A DNA stretch of 64,000 nucleotides from the NCBI GenBank assembly GCA_028284385.1, contig JANQRT010000059.1, positions 1-64,000 on the forward strand. Direction: 5' to 3'. The stretch's first letter is position 1. Every line of letters starts with the position of its first letter. The DNA is from Opitutaceae bacterium. Lineage in GTDB: Bacteria > Verrucomicrobiota > Verrucomicrobiia > Opitutales > Opitutaceae. The position numbers and the translations under genes are program-made. Shown in pieces: positions 1 to 8,188 of this stretch. Below the pieces are notes generated by a model. It was not told the origin of the DNA and searched no databases. It worked only from the letters and a program-made list of their open reading frames with translations.

Positions 1-123
1 GGGGCTTACGATTTTGAGACCGCTGGATAGGCGGTTCAGACTCTTCTGCAGCATGGCGTTAGAAGAGTTCAGGTTGTTCTTCGCGACCGTGGCCGCGGAA
101 TTGGAGTTGATAACAACTGGCAT
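1..123 (-). CDS. flagellin, N-terminal fragment (cut by window edge)
   Basis: The reverse complement begins MPVVINSNSAATVAKNN and continues to LNRLSSGLKIVSP, which is the conserved D0/D1 start of bacterial flagellin. Only 41 codons lie in the window; the rest lies beyond position 1. The start is set by an AAGGA ribosome site a few bases upstream. It is a paralogue of the complete flagellin next to it, sharing the N-terminal helix and the LNRLSSG motif but with several substitutions (PVV against SVV, KNNLNSSNAML against ANNLAMSNASL). The product is exported through the flagellar type III apparatus and polymerises into the filament. Identity is sure; total length and variable domains cannot be seen. 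Confidence 0.9.
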   Translation of the reverse strand, partial: MPVVINSNSAATVAKNNLNSSNAMLQKSLNRLSSGLKIVSP

Positions 124-126
124 TAT

Positions 127-168
127 ATCATCCTTGATCTAAGCGCGACGTCCGTGCCGCAACGGGCT
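127..168 (-). promoter_or_regulatory. flagellin leader with CsrA-like hairpin sites (copy 1)
   Basis: On the minus strand this leader holds a hairpin GCGGCA-CGGA-CGTCGC with GGA in its loop. About 20 nt further, ATCAAGGATGAT places the ribosome site AAGGA in the loop of a short 3-bp stem. A 24-bp block (145-168) is identical at 22 positions to the leader of the neighbouring flagellin. The GGA-in-loop layout and a second GGA in the Shine-Dalgarno resemble CsrA sites known from the Bacillus subtilis hag leader. CsrA binding here is inferred. Confidence 0.55.
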
Positions 169-226
169 AGAAGGGAATAGACGTCTAGCCTCGCCTTGCT
201 CCATAGAGATAGTGGTGCAAGGGATC

Positions 227-252
227 CTATCGCTTGTTAGCGAATGGATTTG
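227..252 (-). promoter_or_regulatory. weak sigma28-like promoter for the partial flagellin
   Basis: The minus strand reads CAAA, 14 bases, then AGCGATAG, against the FliA consensus TAAA-N15-GCCGATAA. Five of eight -10 bases match. The 14-base spacing equals that of the better promoter of the adjacent flagellin and would give a leader of similar length (roughly 95 nt). Weak by itself; supported by position. Confidence 0.3.
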
Positions 253-253
253 A

Positions 254-309
254 GGCTTTTGAGCTTAAATACTGATGCAGGAGCGATCTCTCCTACATGG
301 CTTTTGAGC
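254..309. repeat. 11-bp direct repeat in the inter-flagellin region
   Basis: GGCTTTTGAGC occurs twice, at 254-264 and 299-309, in the non-coding stretch between the two flagellin genes. The second copy runs into a small hairpin, GAGCG-CTTT-CGCTC. I see no gene between about 170 and 480. The repeat may be a regulator site or chance. Confidence 0.3.
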
Positions 310-484
310 GCTTTCGCTCAGGATGAGAAAGCGAGCTGATTGTTAAGCTAAGACTTGTATTGGAATGAAACTACGAGAATCATTCTCGGACTGTCAAAGA
401 ACGTGGGGCGCGATGGAACAGAGATTCGTATTTCAGCCAGAATCCAACTACGACGATTATGCCGCTGCTCGACTTTTGAGGGTA

Positions 485-510
485 GGCTCCTCGCCCGTCA
501 GCGAGGAGCC
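485..510 (-). terminator. probable terminator after the complete flagellin gene
   Basis: A perfect 10-bp stem GGCTCCTCGC / GCGAGGAGCC with a 6-base loop lies 17 bp past the flagellin stop codon. The U-tract on the minus strand is poor, so it could also act as a 3' stabilising hairpin. Confidence 0.55.
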
Positions 511-526
511 GATGTCGTAGTAGTAA

Positions 527-1342
527 CTAACCCAAAAGTCTGAGCGCGACCTGCGAGGATGCATTAGCTTGAGCCAACATGGAGGCTCCCGACTGTACCA
601 GAACGTTGAATCTGGATAGCTGGGTAGATTCCTCGGCGACATCCACATCGATGATGCGGCTGTTCGCGGCTTCGAGATTCTGCTTGTTGACTGTAAGCAT
701 TTCTGAAGCGAAGTTCAGTCGATTCGACTGGGCGCCATTGGTCGCGCGAAGCGTCGCTACGCTTTGAATGGCGTCCGTGATCGTGGTCAATCCGACGGCT
801 GTCAGTTGATTAGTTGTAGCCGTAAGATCAGTACCGAGCTGGCTTGCGAGGTTAGACTGGTTGATGTTTACCGTGCTTCCTCCGCTCTCGGTGGTCGCTA
901 CCGCCAGGTTCACTGAAGAGCCTCCTTGCGTGAAGAGAGAAACGCCGTTGAAGGTCTGGTTGGTTAGCGAGCTTAGTTGTTGCTGGAGCTGCTGGAACTC
1001 CGTGTTGTAGTTTGCGACGTCATTAGAGTTTTTAGTGACGTCCTGAGCGAGAATCTTCAATTCCGACATACGGTCTAAAACCTTGGTGACCGTTGTGTAG
1101 GCGCCGTCCTGCGTTTGAAGAAACGACAGAGCGTTTTGAAGGTTCGTATTCACAGCTGACGTACGATTGATCGTAGCTGAGAGTTTCATAGAAACAGCGA
1201 GACCGCCTGCATCGTCAGATGGTCTGACAATCTTCATCCCGCTGGATAGCCTATTAAGGCTGCGTTGCAATGAGGCGTTGCTCATCGCGAGGTTGTTCGC
1301 GGCTACTGTAGCCGAACTGTTAGTATTGATTACTACCGACAT
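527..1342 (-). CDS. fliC: flagellin (filament protein)
   Basis: A 271-residue flagellin. The N-terminal D0/D1 helices (residues about 1-140, with LNRLSSGMKIV and DDAGGLAVS) and the C-terminal D1/D0 helices (about 185-271, with RIIDVDVAEE and a terminal LRLLG) are both recognisable. Only a short segment lies between them, so the surface D2/D3 domains are nearly absent. The start at MSVVINTN is chosen over an upstream in-frame ATG because AAGGAAG lies just before it and all flagellins begin this way. The central segment (about 140-185) is rich in Ser, Thr and Asn, as expected for a surface that could be O-glycosylated by the enzymes encoded next door; this is inference. It has its own sigma28-like promoter and a structured leader. 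Confidence 0.97.
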   Translation of the reverse strand: MSVVINTNSSATVAANNLAMSNASLQRSLNRLSSGMKIVRPSDDAGGLAVSMKLSATINRTSAVNTNLQNALSFLQTQDGAYTTVTKVLDRMSELKILAQDVTKNSNDVANYNTEFQQLQQQLSSLTNQTFNGVSLFTQGGSSVNLAVATTESGGSTVNINQSNLASQLGTDLTATTNQLTAVGLTTITDAIQSVATLRATNGAQSNRLNFASEMLTVNKQNLEAANSRIIDVDVAEESTQLSRFNVLVQSGASMLAQANASSQVALRLLG

Positions 1343-1344
1343 TT

Positions 1345-1387
1345 TAACTTCCTTGTTAGCCTTGCGACATCCGTGTCGCAACGGGCT
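1345..1387 (-). promoter_or_regulatory. flagellin leader with two CsrA-like hairpins (copy 2)
   Basis: The minus-strand leader folds into an 8-bp perfect stem TTGCGACA/TGTCGCAA closed over the tetraloop CGGA. The core ACACGGATGT differs by one base from ACARGGAUGU, the CsrA SELEX core. Nearer the gene, TAAC-AAGGAA-GTTA places the Shine-Dalgarno in the loop of a second small stem, and ACAAGGAAGT also differs from the CsrA core by one base. Both lie in the inferred 5' UTR. The upper hairpin block is shared with the other flagellin leader (22 of 24 bases). Confidence 0.65.
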
Positions 1388-1437
1388 GTTTTATGATGTG
1401 TCAGCCACACATATAACGGATTTAGTTACGCCCTTTA

Positions 1438-1463
1438 GTATCGGCGCTCTATGGAATACTTTA
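1438..1463 (-). promoter_or_regulatory. sigma28 (FliA)-type promoter of flagellin
   Basis: The minus strand reads TAAAGTAT, 10 bases, GCCGATAC, against TAAAGTTT-N11-GCCGATAA. The -10 element matches 7 of 8 and the -35 element 7 of 8, with spacing one base short. Transcription would start near 1430, giving a leader of about 88 nt that includes both hairpins. Confidence 0.7.
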
Positions 1464-1586
1464 GAGAAAAAAGCTTATTGCCTAGTCTCCTATGTCCACA
1501 GCGATTGAGCTAACATCCTATTTCCAGCAGGGCATTTTTTTCCCTGTGCCAGAACGAGATTCCTCCCTCGCGCGCGTCATATAAAA

Positions 1587-1615
1587 TGAAAAGAGAAAAG
1601 AGCTGCTCCAGCTCT
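1587..1615 (-). terminator. possible minus-strand terminator upstream of the flagellin promoter
   Basis: On the minus strand AGAGCTG-GAG-CAGCTCT is followed by TTTTCTCTTTTC, a plausible intrinsic terminator. It would stop antisense transcription from the glycosylation operon before it reaches the flagellin promoter. No minus-strand gene upstream obviously needs it. Confidence 0.35.
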
Positions 1616-1714
1616 CAGTCGAGGGATGTAAATAGTTGTTAAATCGCGTAAAATAATAATCAATACAAACTGGCTCTCAGTTGGGCCGGTCATGCAGATA
1701 CCTCTCTTGGCTTA

Positions 1715-2620
1715 ATGCATGCTATGCATGATAGCATGCAACAAGCGCTCCGTCCTCCTGTTTCCACTTTGAGTACCGTCGTATTCAAATTAGGCTATGG
1801 TCGCTTGGGGAATCGACTTTATCGTTTCGGGAACATCATGGCCTTCGCCAAGGAGCATGGCCTTAGGGCGATCGACTTCTCTTTCGTCGATGATGGCTAC
1901 GCTTCCTATTTTCAAAACCTCACTGAATTGCGGTTTTGCGAGTATCCGTTACCCGGTTCAACCGAGGAGAGCGATGGAGCGAAACTACGTCGGCAACTTA
2001 TGGGCAGCAATGTGGCTTATGTGGAGAACCTGGATGACGCTTATGATTTGGATTTCGAGCTTGAGTCGGCAAAAGGTAAAGAAATTCTTTGGCTGGACGG
2101 ATTCCACTTTCATGCGGACCATCTGGTAGACAAGCATCGTCGCGCGATTCAAAGCTTTTTTCAGCCTATCGACTCGGTTCGAATGAGAGTCGACACGGCG
2201 TTTCAATCGCTTCGCGCCCAGTATCAGGCAATCGTCGGTGTACACATCAGGCAGTCGGATTTCAAGTCATGGAACGACGGAAAATGCTTTTTCGAGGTGA
2301 GCGACTATGCTGATGCCATGAGGAGTCTGCATGGGCAGCTTCTCGATCGAAAGCCGCTTTTTCTCGTTTTTTCGGATGAAGGATTAGACGACGCTCTATT
2401 TAAACCGCTGCCCGTTCTTTTTTCCAATGGCGAGGCGATAGAAGATATGTATTCGCTTTCCCAATGCGACTACATATTGGGAGCGCCCAACAGCACTTTT
2501 TCCGGATGGGCCTCCTTTTTTGGCGATACGCCTATTCTGAATTTGAAAGGCCGCGAAGATCGCATCGATCTACAGTATTTCGAAGTCAATCGCTATTTGA
2601 ATAATCATGCCACAGCTTAG
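1715..2620 (+). CDS. fucosyltransferase-like glycosyltransferase
   Basis: A soluble protein of 301 residues related to the GT11 alpha-1,2-fucosyltransferase / O-fucosyltransferase superfamily. Near residues 27-45 it has GYGRLGNRLYRFGN, which resembles the GxLGNQLFQ motif at the start of GT11 enzymes. Near residue 175 it has VGVHIRQSDF, the HxRxxD nucleotide-sugar motif, and the C-terminal part has the typical SQCDYILGAPNSTFSGWASFFG segment. It likely transfers a deoxyhexose from a GDP-sugar; donor and acceptor are unknown. It opens the glycosyltransferase operon, 22 bp before a TPR-OGT gene. The start is uncertain: in-frame ATGs at 1715, 1724 and 1736 lie inside a 9-bp inverted repeat and none has a good ribosome site. 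Confidence 0.7.
   Translation: MHAMHDSMQQALRPPVSTLSTVVFKLGYGRLGNRLYRFGNIMAFAKEHGLRAIDFSFVDDGYASYFQNLTELRFCEYPLPGSTEESDGAKLRRQLMGSNVAYVENLDDAYDLDFELESAKGKEILWLDGFHFHADHLVDKHRRAIQSFFQPIDSVRMRVDTAFQSLRAQYQAIVGVHIRQSDFKSWNDGKCFFEVSDYADAMRSLHGQLLDRKPLFLVFSDEGLDDALFKPLPVLFSNGEAIEDMYSLSQCDYILGAPNSTFSGWASFFGDTPILNLKGREDRIDLQYFEVNRYLNNHATA
1716..1740. repeat. inverted repeat over the start codons of the first glycosyltransferase gene
   Basis: TGCATGCTA and TAGCATGCA form a perfect 9-bp stem around a 7-base loop that also reads TGCATGA. Three in-frame ATG codons fall in or at the edge of it. In the mRNA it could mask translation initiation; in DNA it could be an operator. Neither is proven. Confidence 0.55.
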
Positions 2621-2642
2621 TGGATACAATTAATAAACAATA

Positions 2643-5231
2643 ATGAGCCAGCTAGAAACAACCGATTCCATCGATACGCTCTTTAATGAAGCTATCGGCT
2701 ACCACAATGAAGGTCAAATTGATAAGGCCATTTCAATTTACAGCCAAATTTTGGATACAAATTTTCAGCATTCCGATAGTTTGCACTTGTTAGGTGTAGC
2801 GAATCATCAGCTGGGAGAATCCGAGAAGGGCGTCGAACTGATTAGACAAGCCATCTCGCTGAATCCTGACGATGCTGGCTATTTTTCCAATCTTGGCAGC
2901 GCTCTTAAAGCCGTAGGACGCCTTGTCGAGTCCATTGAAGCCTACGAAGCGGCAATCGATTTGGATAAGCTCTTCCTTCCCGCCTACTACAACGTCGGGG
3001 AAGTTTACTGTCTCATGGACCGTGTCCATGATGGCGAGGCCGCTTATCGCAAGGCTCTGGAGCTTAATCAAAATTTGCCGGACATTTGGACCAACTTGGG
3101 AATTTGTCTTTTAAATCAAGACAAAGAGCAGGAAGCCGAGGAGTGCTTCATCAAAGCGCTTGAGCGTATGCCGACATTTCCGACCGCTCTTTACAGTTTT
3201 GCTCGTTTACGCGACCGTCAGGAGCGTCTCGACGAAGCGAATACCCTCTATGCTCAGGCTCTCAGCATGGGATTCGACCAGGCCGCTTGCCTAAGAGGCT
3301 TGGCCATGATTGCCCAAAGGCAGTCCTTGCCTGAACTTGCTATCGACTACTTGAATCAGTTGATCGATAATGGCTTGGCTGATGCTGATGTTTACAACAA
3401 CCTTTCTCTGGCGTTTAAAGCAACTGGAGATTTGGATAAGGCGCGAAAAGCTATAGAGAATGCTTTGGAGATTGATAGCGACCATGTAGAATCGCTCTGC
3501 AATCTGTCTTCCATGCTGAACGAAGAAGGCCTTTTCGCCGAGGCTCTTCCATTTGCCCAAAAGGCAGTCAAGCTGGATGAAAACTGCGATATTGCCTACA
3601 ATAATGCTGGTAGCTCCTATCGCGGCATGGCCAAGCTTGATGAAGCCGCTGAAGCTTACGATCAAGCTCTTCGCATCAATCCAGAGCAGCCTGAATACTA
3701 CAACAACCTAGCTCTTGTATTGGAATTTCAATGTCGTTTCGATGAAATGATGGAAGCCTTCGAAACTGCTATCGATTTAAAACCAGACTATGCTATAGGA
3801 AAGGCCAATTTCGCGGCCGCCCTCTTGAAGCAGGGCCATCTTTCCAGGGCCAAAGAGCTTATCGATTCCATTGCTGAAAAAGAAGAGGTTTCCACCTCAA
3901 TCTTGGTGAGCCTGGGGCGGTATAACTACGAGCTAGGACGCTTCCCTGAGAGTCTCAAAGCCTACCAAGAAGCGCTGGAAATCAACCCCAAAGAGATGAT
4001 CGCCTTGTTTGGAATGGCGGCGACGCAGATTGCCAGAGACGATGTTGAAGATGAATTTCTTTTTAAACTCCATTGTGAAGCGGCTTCACGCATCGAGGAC
4101 GGGGTAGAACCTCTTTCCCATGATCGCATTGAGCGTTCCTCGACCAAAATCAAGCTAGGTTTTGTCTCGCCCGATTTCAAAAACCATTCGGTTGCTTTCT
4201 TTCTTGAGCCCCTGATAGAAAATCTAGATAGAGACCGGTTTGAGATCCACTGCTATTCCAGTGTTCCCAATCCAGACGAGATGACTAGGCGTTTTCAGTC
4301 TCTAGCTGATGAGTGGCATGAAATTTCGGATACATCTGGCAAAAATCTAGCTAGTGATATCAAAAAAGACGGAATCGACGTTCTTTTCGATCTGGCCGGT
4401 TATACCGCTGGCTCGCAAATAGCCGCGTTCGTCTACAAGCCAGCCCCTATCCAGGTTTCCTATCTAGGCTACGCTCATTCGACTGGTCTTTCATCAATGG
4501 ACTTCCGTATTGTTGATCCGGTTACAGACCCTGAAGAAAAGACATTCAATTCAGAGCGTCTGGCAGAAATGCCTGACTGTTTCCTATGCTATCGGCCAGT
4601 TGATGAGGCTCCGGAAGTAGGGCCTCTCCCCGCTCTGGAAAATGAGTCCATTACGTTTGGCTGTTTTAACAATATCGCAAAATTCACACCGTTGTCCGCG
4701 AGACTTTTTGCGGGCGCAATGAAAGCCGTTCCCGATTCTCGCATCCTTTTGAAAAGCCACCAGGCCGACGATCCTGCTGTTAGGGAGCGTGTGACTGCTC
4801 TTTTCGGGAATAACGATATCGATGAATCTCGTATCGAATTCATGCCTCGCCTGCCTAACATTCGGGAGCACCTTTCCTTTTACAATCGAGTTGATATTGC
4901 TCTGGACACCAGTCCTTACAACGGCACTACAACGACTTGTGAAGCCTTTTGGATGGGAGTGCCTGTTGTTACTCTAGCCGGTAGCCGTCACGCATCTAGG
5001 GTAGGAGCAAGCCTAAACAGTGTTGTTGGCTTGAGCGATCTTACAGCTGAGAGCGAAGAAGACTTCATTAAAAAGACTGCCATGCTATCAGAGAATCTGG
5101 AAAAGCTATCGGAAATTCGCCAGGAACTTCGTCAACGCGTAACAGATTCTCCACTACGAGACGAGAGTAGCTTCGCAAGGAATATGGAGTCGACTATTCT
5201 GGGCATGCTCGACCAACAGGTTTCGAGTTAG
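2643..5231 (+). CDS. TPR-domain O-GlcNAc transferase-like protein (SPINDLY family, GT41)
   Basis: An 862-residue protein. Residues about 8-490 are a run of tetratricopeptide repeats (recurrent NLG, A..YxxAL and P patterns). Residues about 500-860 are a GT41 catalytic domain. It begins with LGFVSPDFKNHSVAFFL, whose His matches the catalytic-region His of OGT, then has DLAGYTAG, PAPIQVSYLGY and YNGTTTTCEAFWMGVPVV followed by RVGASL, the UDP-sugar pocket signature of bacterial OGT/SPY proteins. It likely O-glycosylates protein Ser/Thr in the cytoplasm, with the TPR superhelix choosing the substrate. Its place beside flagellin, maf and pse genes makes flagellin the obvious candidate. The sugar donor cannot be read from sequence. 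The next gene starts 10 bp later. Confidence 0.88.
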   Translation: MSQLETTDSIDTLFNEAIGYHNEGQIDKAISIYSQILDTNFQHSDSLHLLGVANHQLGESEKGVELIRQAISLNPDDAGYFSNLGSALKAVGRLVESIEAYEAAIDLDKLFLPAYYNVGEVYCLMDRVHDGEAAYRKALELNQNLPDIWTNLGICLLNQDKEQEAEECFIKALERMPTFPTALYSFARLRDRQERLDEANTLYAQALSMGFDQAACLRGLAMIAQRQSLPELAIDYLNQLIDNGLADADVYNNLSLAFKATGDLDKARKAIENALEIDSDHVESLCNLSSMLNEEGLFAEALPFAQKAVKLDENCDIAYNNAGSSYRGMAKLDEAAEAYDQALRINPEQPEYYNNLALVLEFQCRFDEMMEAFETAIDLKPDYAIGKANFAAALLKQGHLSRAKELIDSIAEKEEVSTSILVSLGRYNYELGRFPESLKAYQEALEINPKEMIALFGMAATQIARDDVEDEFLFKLHCEAASRIEDGVEPLSHDRIERSSTKIKLGFVSPDFKNHSVAFFLEPLIENLDRDRFEIHCYSSVPNPDEMTRRFQSLADEWHEISDTSGKNLASDIKKDGIDVLFDLAGYTAGSQIAAFVYKPAPIQVSYLGYAHSTGLSSMDFRIVDPVTDPEEKTFNSERLAEMPDCFLCYRPVDEAPEVGPLPALENESITFGCFNNIAKFTPLSARLFAGAMKAVPDSRILLKSHQADDPAVRERVTALFGNNDIDESRIEFMPRLPNIREHLSFYNRVDIALDTSPYNGTTTTCEAFWMGVPVVTLAGSRHASRVGASLNSVVGLSDLTAESEEDFIKKTAMLSENLEKLSEIRQELRQRVTDSPLRDESSFARNMESTILGMLDQQVSS

Positions 5232-5241
5232 CAATCGTTAC

Positions 5242-8175
5242 ATGAATCCTTTCACTCTCTTTTTCTGTCTAGGGCCGAAATCTAATTACAGGTCTGTACT
5301 CGTTTCGGAAGAGGAGATTTTCTGTAGTCCTGATGAAGAAGAACTTATCCAAAACGGCCGCCCCATAACGCTGGCGACGCCAGAAGGTCGGTTCTCTATA
5401 GACTGCATTCTCGAAAAATTGCCTGCTGGCAAGGAGCCCGAATTGGTCGTTGTTAAGACCGATGCTTCAGCTCGTCTCATGCCTGTCGGGTTGGAGAGGC
5501 TGTCCTGCCCGAAGGTCCTGATCCTAGGCGATACTCACCATTTGCCCGCTCCGATTTCATTTCTAATCGATTACGCCAAATCAGAACGTTTCGACATTAT
5601 CCTTTCGGATCATGATCGCCATCATTTGCATTTCTTTAAGCGTAGTGGATTTTCGAATATATATTGGATTCCCGGTTTAAATTATAATCTTCGCCCCCGT
5701 CCGCTTTCAATGGATGCGAAAAAGCAAGCCATATTTGTGGGTCAAACCGGAGCTTATCATCCCTACAGGCGGGCTTTGTTCGAAAAGGCTAAGGGTTTGG
5801 ATCTGCCTCTCGAAGTACGTACTGCGCCTTCAGAAGTCGCAGTGACATTATACAGCAAAAACGCCATAAGCTTGAATTGCAGCCTTAACGGCGATCTTAA
5901 TCTGCGTGTATTCGAAATCTTGGGATCGGGAGGACTGCTTCTAACGGATCGACTTTCCGAGGATTCCGGACTGTATCGCATTTTCGAGGATGGAAAGGAG
6001 ATCCTCTCCTATCTCTCTCTTTGCGAGTTGCGCGAGAAAATCGTCTACTATCTGGAGCACGAAGAGGAAAGACTGGCAATCCGCCAGGCTGGCTTCGATA
6101 AGCTGAGAGCTAACCATACGCCGGCAATCAAGCGTCGACAGCTAATGGACCTAGCTTTCAACGGCAAGGTTGAATCAGAGCTGATGTTGGATGACACTCG
6201 CTTCATTTCTCTCGCAAGCAGAGATGCAAGAGATATTATGAAAGACGTTGCTTTGTACCAGTTTATCCAGGACGAGCATCGTAGATCTTCGAAGGTTGTT
6301 TTCTATGCTGACGCTAGCGGGGCAGTGGAGTTGTCTTCCGCTAGGGACCTTCCTCGGTTGGAAATACACGATTTGGATCGATGTGATGAAGACTTTGGTG
6401 CCGAGGGCGAATTGAGTCTGCCGGAAGTTCGCTTCCTTGCGTGCGCTGATGCGAATAGCTTGCGAGCCAGCTTGGAGAGTTTTGTAGGAAGATACATTGT
6501 TTTACTTGGATCCTCTGGGCAAGATGAGGAACTTCTTGCTGAAATTTCACATGCTGGTTTCGTTGCAACCGAGAATGTACCCAATCTTTTTGTACTGGAT
6601 GATTGCTTATTAGCTGCACAACGATGGCTAGGAGCTGGCAAAAACGCGGCAGTTGCTCGTATTCTTGAAACGCTTGATGCTGACCGCCTTCCTCTGGAGA
6701 CAATATGTCAGGCAGCCGGATGGGCTATAGCCATTAAGCGTTTCGACTTAAGCAAGCATTTCCTTAGCATCTGCCTCAGTATTGATCGATCCCTTACAAC
6801 CGCTTACTTTGGTATGGTCGAGGCTTTGATTAATTTGGGCGATTTGCCGGAGGAGGCATATATGCATCTCATGGAGGCTCGGCGTTTCGAGCCTATCGGC
6901 GAGGATGGAGAAGCTCTTTTAAAGGAACTAGAGGCTAGACTGGATACATCTTCTTACCGACTTAAAACCTATTTGGATTCAATTGGCATGAATCCCGTTT
7001 GTCGTCGTCTTGACCGACCAGCAAGGATTCTCGTTTTGACGAATCTTTTCCCTCCACAAGAGCTTGGTGGCTATGGGCGTAAGATGTGGGAATTCACTCG
7101 CGAGCTGAGAAGGCGAGGTCATGTAGTTAAAATCCTGAGTGCCGATGTTCCTTCGCTAAATGCCGAAGCTAACGAAGAGGTAGCTGCTCTGGATGAACAT
7201 GTAGAGCGTCGGCTCCATCTCTTCGGGGAATGGTCATCTGGATTGGCTCGAATTAGTTCCTCTCAAGAAGAGATCCTCCGCGTGACCAACGAGAATCATG
7301 GCGTCGTCAAGGAGATGATAGACGCCTTTGAGCCAGATTTCTGTCTTATGGGCAATATCGATTTTATCGGTTACCTCATTGTCGAGGCATTGACAGAGGC
7401 CTCTATACCAATCGTTCATTGTATTGGTAATCCCACGCCAGGATTGCCAAAAGGCTATCGACCCTCAGCTTCATTCTATCGCTCTGGTCCGGCCAGCGAA
7501 TTTCTTTCGAAGGCCCTATCAAACGATGACTATCCAGTCAGTCGCCCCGAAGTACTCTATCCCGGAGCTCGGATAGATGATTTCATACGCCTTAAAGATC
7601 CAGCGTTCGATGTGCCACGTATCGCCTTTGCCAGTATTCTAATGCCCTATAAGGGTGCTGATACACTCGTTGATGCCTTGATCCTTCTTCACGAAAATGG
7701 TATCCATTTTCAGGCGACGATGGCAGGTTACGCTTCTGATGACGATTACTTGAATGTGCTCAAAAGCAAAGCGCGATCAAGCGGTCTTGGTGATTCAATC
7801 GTTTTCCCTGGGCTTCTTGATCGCAAGGAACTCATTCGACTGTTCGCTCGAAGCAATATACTTGTATTTCCAAGTATTGTTGACGAGGCATTTGGCATTA
7901 CTCAGGTGGAAGGTATGGCTTCCGGCCTGGCGGTCGTTACATCCGCTACCGGAGGCGCTTCCGAAGTGGTTAGGGATGGCGTTGATGGGCTACATTTCGA
8001 GAAAGGCGATGCCTGCGACTTAGCCATGAAAATCGCTTCTCTAGTTGCTGATCCAGAAGCCTGGGCTCGATATGCGAAGAATGGACAGGACAGGTCCAAG
8101 CAATTTTCTGTCTCGGCAACTGTGGATACAATCGAGAGAATGTTCGAAGGCATGCAAGTGTCCGCCTTGGCGTAA
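5242..8175 (+). CDS. two-domain glycosyltransferase: CgeB-like N-terminus fused to GT4
   Basis: 977 residues. Residues about 1-310 match the CgeB/DUF3880-type glycosyltransferase module, with SDHDRHHLHF, FVGQTGAYHPYRR and SLNGDLNLRVFEILGSGGLLLTD. A helical, TPR-like linker lies at about 430-580. Residues about 593-977 form a GT4 (GT-B fold) enzyme with NLFPPQELGGYGRKMWEF at its start and PSIVDEAFGITQVEGMASG, the E-x7-E nucleotide-sugar motif. No membrane segment or signal peptide is visible, so it should act in the cytoplasm. It is a close paralogue of the next gene, 13 bp downstream, and both probably extend or add glycans on flagellin. Donor sugars are unknown. The start at MNPFTLFF aligns with that of the paralogue. 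Confidence 0.85.
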   Translation: MNPFTLFFCLGPKSNYRSVLVSEEEIFCSPDEEELIQNGRPITLATPEGRFSIDCILEKLPAGKEPELVVVKTDASARLMPVGLERLSCPKVLILGDTHHLPAPISFLIDYAKSERFDIILSDHDRHHLHFFKRSGFSNIYWIPGLNYNLRPRPLSMDAKKQAIFVGQTGAYHPYRRALFEKAKGLDLPLEVRTAPSEVAVTLYSKNAISLNCSLNGDLNLRVFEILGSGGLLLTDRLSEDSGLYRIFEDGKEILSYLSLCELREKIVYYLEHEEERLAIRQAGFDKLRANHTPAIKRRQLMDLAFNGKVESELMLDDTRFISLASRDARDIMKDVALYQFIQDEHRRSSKVVFYADASGAVELSSARDLPRLEIHDLDRCDEDFGAEGELSLPEVRFLACADANSLRASLESFVGRYIVLLGSSGQDEELLAEISHAGFVATENVPNLFVLDDCLLAAQRWLGAGKNAAVARILETLDADRLPLETICQAAGWAIAIKRFDLSKHFLSICLSIDRSLTTAYFGMVEALINLGDLPEEAYMHLMEARRFEPIGEDGEALLKELEARLDTSSYRLKTYLDSIGMNPVCRRLDRPARILVLTNLFPPQELGGYGRKMWEFTRELRRRGHVVKILSADVPSLNAEANEEVAALDEHVERRLHLFGEWSSGLARISSSQEEILRVTNENHGVVKEMIDAFEPDFCLMGNIDFIGYLIVEALTEASIPIVHCIGNPTPGLPKGYRPSASFYRSGPASEFLSKALSNDDYPVSRPEVLYPGARIDDFIRLKDPAFDVPRIAFASILMPYKGADTLVDALILLHENGIHFQATMAGYASDDDYLNVLKSKARSSGLGDSIVFPGLLDRKELIRLFARSNILVFPSIVDEAFGITQVEGMASGLAVVTSATGGASEVVRDGVDGLHFEKGDACDLAMKIASLVADPEAWARYAKNGQDRSKQFSVSATVDTIERMFEGMQVSALA

Positions 8176-8188
8176 AGAGGAGGTTATC

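Noticed and set aside
1533..1553. TGGCAC on the minus strand resembling a sigma54 -24 element upstream of flagellin
   Set aside because: The following GC lies five bases too far away for a -12 element, and a good sigma28-type promoter lies downstream.
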